A DNA stretch of 64,000 nt from the NCBI GenBank assembly GCA_947561395.2, contig OX387192.1, positions 37,159,520-37,223,519 on the forward strand. The letters run 5' to 3'. Origin of the DNA: Buxus sempervirens. Taxonomy: Eukaryota > Streptophyta > Magnoliopsida > Buxales > Buxaceae. The notes under the pieces were generated by a model. That model did not search any database. It saw nothing but the letters and a program-made list of their open reading frames with translations, and was not told where the DNA came from. Position numbers and translations under genes: made by a program. Positions 60,019 to 64,000 of this stretch are shown here, piece by piece (the first letter of the stretch is position 1; each line of letters begins with the position of its first letter).

Positions 60019-63000
60019 ATGTCTACGGCCAGTTCGACGGTTACTCGAAAGGTCTCTGATGTCGTTTCTGATCAGTTCCCAGCTGGCCTCCGTGTTTTGA
60101 TTGTTGATGATGATCCTACATGTCTTAAAATCCTCGAGAAGATGCTTCGGAACTGTCTTTATGAAGGTATCGAGCTGAATATTTTGTTGCATGTCTTTGA
60201 ATTATGTTAAATAAATGGGGAAAATAGAAGTTCCTTTCTTGATCCTTTTCTATCTACCTGTTCCCCAAATTTCATGTCTGTAACATGTTCTGTCCCTTTT
60301 CGATTCTATTGTACAGAGTAATACTCTATTTCGTATGAATTTTCTTCTTTGGCTTGATATTTCTTCTTGATGTATAACGATGGAACTTACATAGTTCGAT
60401 GGATGACAGAGAGTCAACTCCATTAAAACATGGCTGTAATTCCTAGTCCCAATATGCTTGCGAATAGCACTCCATCCTCTAGTTGGGGCAATTTTTTTTT
60501 TCTTTATGTATTTATTTTCTGGTTAAAAAGAAAAAGAAAATGAAATTTCTTACACCTGTGAACGGAGAGATTCAAAATTTTCTTGGATGGAGATGTAGAT
60601 TTGTAGATGAGCGAGTATATTTTGTGAATAATAATATGATTGATTGAGCTAATTTGGGTATTTTCAGTTACCAAATGTCAGAGGGCAGAGATAGCCCTTT
60701 CTATGCTTAGAGAAAGTAAAAATGGGTTTGATATCGTCATAAGCGATGTCCATATGCCTGACATGGATGGATTTAAACTCCTCGAGCATATTGGACTGGA
60801 GATGGATCTGCCTGTTATCAGTAAGTACTTGGTTTCCCCCTTTTTTTTTCTTTCATTCGTTGACAACTCATGGAAGAAGATATATTAATAAGAAGAGGTT
60901 CAAAGCAGATACAATACCACCCATGAGGGATGGGTGGGAAAAGCTAGCATAACTAGTAAGACTAGGAAAATAACTCCTAACTTGTTTTCCTTCACTTCAT
61001 GTGAATACTTTGTTTCTTCAACATCTGTTGTCTAATTTCCATATCATACAGTGATGTCAGTGGATGATGGAAAAGATGTTGTGATGAAAGGCATCACACA
61101 TGGGGCATGCGATTACCTGATCAAACCAATTCGGATTGAGGCGATCAAGAACATATGGCAGCATGTTGTCCGCAAGAAAGGTAACATGTGGAAGGAATTG
61201 GAGCAATCTGGGAGCATGGAAGATTGTGAACTGCACCAAAAACTATCTGAGGATACAGATTATGCTTCCTCCGCCAATGAAGGGAATTGGAGAAACTCGA
61301 AGCGGAGGAAGGATGAGGAAGATGAAGGGGAGGAGAGGGATGATTCATCCACACTAAAGAAACCACGGGTGGTTTGGTCAGTTGAACTCCACCAACAGTT
61401 TGTGGCTGCTGTGAATCATCTGGGTGTTGAAAGTATGCTATTATCTTATCCAATTCTTTCATGTTGCTGATGCTGAAGTAGTGTGAATGTGCTTCACTTT
61501 CTTTTGCACAGGAATGTGAAACACGGTCGACTATTTTACTATCCTAGTACCAGTTTATGCAGATATAGGATTCTATAATTATTAGTTATTTTGAAGTTGA
61601 GTTTACCTTGTTAGACTAAATCAAATCACAAATAACACCACGGGATCAGTTACTAGTCTCTCTCTCTCGGAGGATTGGGAGTTTTAATTCTCTTTATTCT
61701 ATTATTTTACTGGTGTTGATCATTTTAGATATTGTTTTAATGCAGAGGCTGTTCCAAAGAAAATACTTGAGCTGATGAATGTTCCTGGGCTCACCAGGGA
61801 AAATGTTGCCAGCCACCTTCAGGTATGACTTCTGTTAGAAAGTAACATGCGTGTTAGATGTTTTTTCAGTTTTTGTACTGTTATCTTTAACATAGTTCCT
61901 AATCTAATTTCTTCTATGATATCCATTGTATAGAAGTATCGCTTGTATCTAAGAAGGCTGAGTGGGGCACCGCAGCATCAGAGTGGACTTGCTACACCTT
62001 TTATGAATACTCAAGAAGCAAATTTTGGCTCAGTGCCTTCATTTGATGGGATTGATCTCCAAGCTCTTGCTGTCTCCGGTCAAATCCCACCACAGAGTCT
62101 TGCTGCACTTCAGGCAGGACTTGGGAGATCAACTGGAAACTCTGGAATAGGTGTGCCTCTTGTTGATCAAAGGAACTTCTTTAGCCCTGAGATGAGTAAG
62201 TTAAGATTTGGAGCGGGGCAACAATTGAACAATGGTAAACAAGTGAACTTACTTCATGGTATCCCAACTTCAATGGAACCAAAGCATCTGGCTCATTTGC
62301 ACCAATCTGTGCAGTCAGTTGGAAGCATGGGACTGCAAGCGAGAGATGGAGCCTCTAGCTTTGTGAACTTACCGACATCTCTGAGGACAAGCTCATCTAC
62401 TAACGTAGATAATGTCCATGGAAAACAAGGTAGCTCCTTAATCATGCCAATGGCTCACCCCCGATCGAGGGGGCAAGTCTTCAATGAGATTGCAGGTGTT
62501 CATTCCTCTGGGCTTCAATCACCCATAGGACAGCAAATAGTCTCAAATCAGACTGCAGGTAGGGTTTTGGGAAAAGATGGGGCTGTTATAAATGGCAGAA
62601 GTTCAACATGCAATTCAGTTCCTCAAGTTTCCACACTAGTTGATTTTCCAGTTAATAATGTCTCAGAATGGCCTAATGGTTTTCCTTCTGGGAGTGCTGC
62701 AGTGGTATCTCATATCACAACAACAGGAGGTTCATTTCAAGAAAGGGGAAACTTGGAGATAATTGGATCAAGCAGCTTTGTTCCAGGCTATGATATCTTT
62801 AATGAGCTTCGCCAAGCCAAGCCCCAAGAATGGGAGTTACAGAGTGTTGATTCTAGTATTGACACCTCTCAACTTGGAAACTCTGCCAAGAGAAATTTGG
62901 ACATTAGAAGGTCAATCTTAAGCCATCAAGCCTTAGCTGGTAGCCAAACGAACAACAGACTGAACAATAGTGCAGCTGTTATGAGCAGTGCATTGGCACC

Positions 63001-63318
63001 CCAGAGAAAGGAAAATGAACAACTGAACCCAGACGATATTGCTCAACGCCATAACAACCTCCTTGCTGACAGTTCATTCAGAGTAAAGGCTGAAACTCTG
63101 CCTGATCTTAGCTATGAGAATTACCTTTTTGCTGAACAATATATTCAGGATGATCTTATGAGTGTGCTTTTCAAACAGGTTAGTTATGCAGTTTGTTTTC
63201 CATTCCCTTAAAAATCCAGATTCTAAATGTTGGAAGTATTTAATGATTTACGTCAAAATTTATCTTGTTTTTACAGCAGCAAGAAGGTGTTGGAGCAGTT
63301 GAAAACAATTTCAACTAG
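60019..63318 (+). CDS. Type-B response regulator (cytokinin signalling transcription factor)
   Basis: Six exons: 60019-60166, 60668-60820, 61052-61432, 61746-61822, 61934-63178 and 63277-63318; 681 aa. It belongs to the ARR1/ARR2/ARR12-like group. It receives phosphate from His-phosphotransfer proteins and then activates cytokinin-response genes in the nucleus. The receiver (about 24-140) shows DDD (30-32), phospho-acceptor D76 in [11 protein letters not shown], and K125 in [11 protein letters not shown] basic [13 protein letters not shown] stretch leads to the GARP/Myb-like DNA-binding domain (203-261: [19 protein letters not shown] ... [19 protein letters not shown]). A long Gln/Asn/Ser-rich C-terminal region follows. 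The start is the ATG of MSTASST; an upstream in-frame TTG is not a plausible start. The last exon has an early TAG and a CAGCAG tandem acceptor. Confidence 0.95.
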
Positions 63319-64000
63319 GACAGGTATCCTGTGGATGATATCACTGTGTAGATGTCCCAATTCTTGGTGTGATGGGGGTTTCAAATATGCATGTTTGATT
63401 TTAAGTGATCTCTTCTTCTCTGTTGGTGGGCGGCGTTTTTAAGTTCACATGGACATGAGGGATCAGACATGTTCTACCTCACTCAAGACTCCATATCATG
63501 AATGGTCCATTTGCTGATTCAGCTGAGAGGTTAAAAGAACCAACATCCTCATGCATTATGTTATGAGGCCCTAAGATCTTTCAATATCCAAGAAGTATGG
63601 ATGAAGTTAGTTTAAGTACAGAATCATGATATGTGAATGCATAATTGCAAAAATTTTGACTGCTTCCAGTTCTCAGGCTAATATTAAACATCTAATTTTG
63701 GGGGTAGAGAGAGAGAGAGGTTGTGAAGATGTGTGTTGGCGTGGACACTGGATGGTTCAGAGTAATGATTCGGTTAGGTTTTCTGGTGGCTATACATGCC
63801 CATTGATGAAGAGTGAGATCCAGAGACTCTCATGTACAGATTTAAATATCTTGTTTAAGATATAAATGCTAGTCCTTATATTCAGTCTTTAGCTTGTATT
63901 TATGGTTCTGGAGGACCTTGTTTATCAGCATTATTGCCTCTTTTGTTTTGCATGTGAATACTCATTTGCATTAAGTGTTGATTCCTTGACTATTTATGTG
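63319..64000 (+). other. 3' UTR and flank of the response-regulator gene
   Basis: Sequence immediately after the TAG remains open for ten codons (DRYPVDDITV) to a second TAG at 63349-63351. The rest is non-coding, with a short GA run near 63707-63717. No further gene starts before the window ends. Confidence 0.6.

Overview
The window is nuclear DNA of a flowering plant, most likely a eudicot and possibly woody. It carries spliced genes with GT-AG introns up to several kb, about six plant-specific or plant-typed gene families, AT-rich spacers, and decayed plant transposons (TRIMs, Au-like SINEs, hAT and Mutator-like MITEs, LINE remnants). I cannot name the species. No prokaryotic, organellar or viral gene is visible.

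Layout. (1) 1-9,000: a tandem array of PR-10/Bet v 1 genes, all on the minus strand. Three are intact (2772-3400, 6356-6936, 8250-8822) and one is a broken remnant (894-1092). A ~650 bp upstream block is duplicated (1-655 and 3841-4490), so the array probably continues to the left. (2) 10,850-15,046 minus: a PP2C-type phosphatase with a Cys-rich tail. (3) 15,650-20,144: spacer with a SINE, a clean TRIM and a MITE. (4) 20,145-26,100 minus: an NDT1-type NAD+ carrier in nine exons. (5) 29,013-36,516 plus: a DUF789 protein in six exons, whose 5.8 kb second intron is full of LINE and hAT debris. (6) 38,135-44,346 minus: a Di19 zinc-finger gene in five exons, convergent with DUF789. It holds a textbook U12-type AT-AC intron and, in its last intron, a 2 x 182 bp near-perfect inverted repeat. 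(7) 46,222-53,259 plus: a SYP4/TLG2-type syntaxin in eight exons, divergent from Di19. (8) 53,260-60,018: spacer with a tandem duplication and a hAT MITE. (9) 60,019-63,318 plus: a type-B cytokinin response regulator in six exons. It has an upstream ORF and a TAG stop that cuts off an apparently conserved C-terminal tail.

The genes do not form a pathway or cluster. They cover defence and ligand binding (PR-10), phosphatase signalling (PP2C), NAD+ transport, drought-linked transcription (Di19), trans-Golgi fusion (SYP4) and cytokinin signalling. All seven multi-exon models outside the pseudogene were built by hand. In each, exon phases join without a frame break and the total length is a multiple of three.

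I found no undescribed multi-gene system. The observations most worth checking are the AT-AC intron in Di19, the long intronic hairpin, the premature stop in the response regulator, two GC-AG introns, several uORFs, and two MITE copies that each keep their own target-site duplication.
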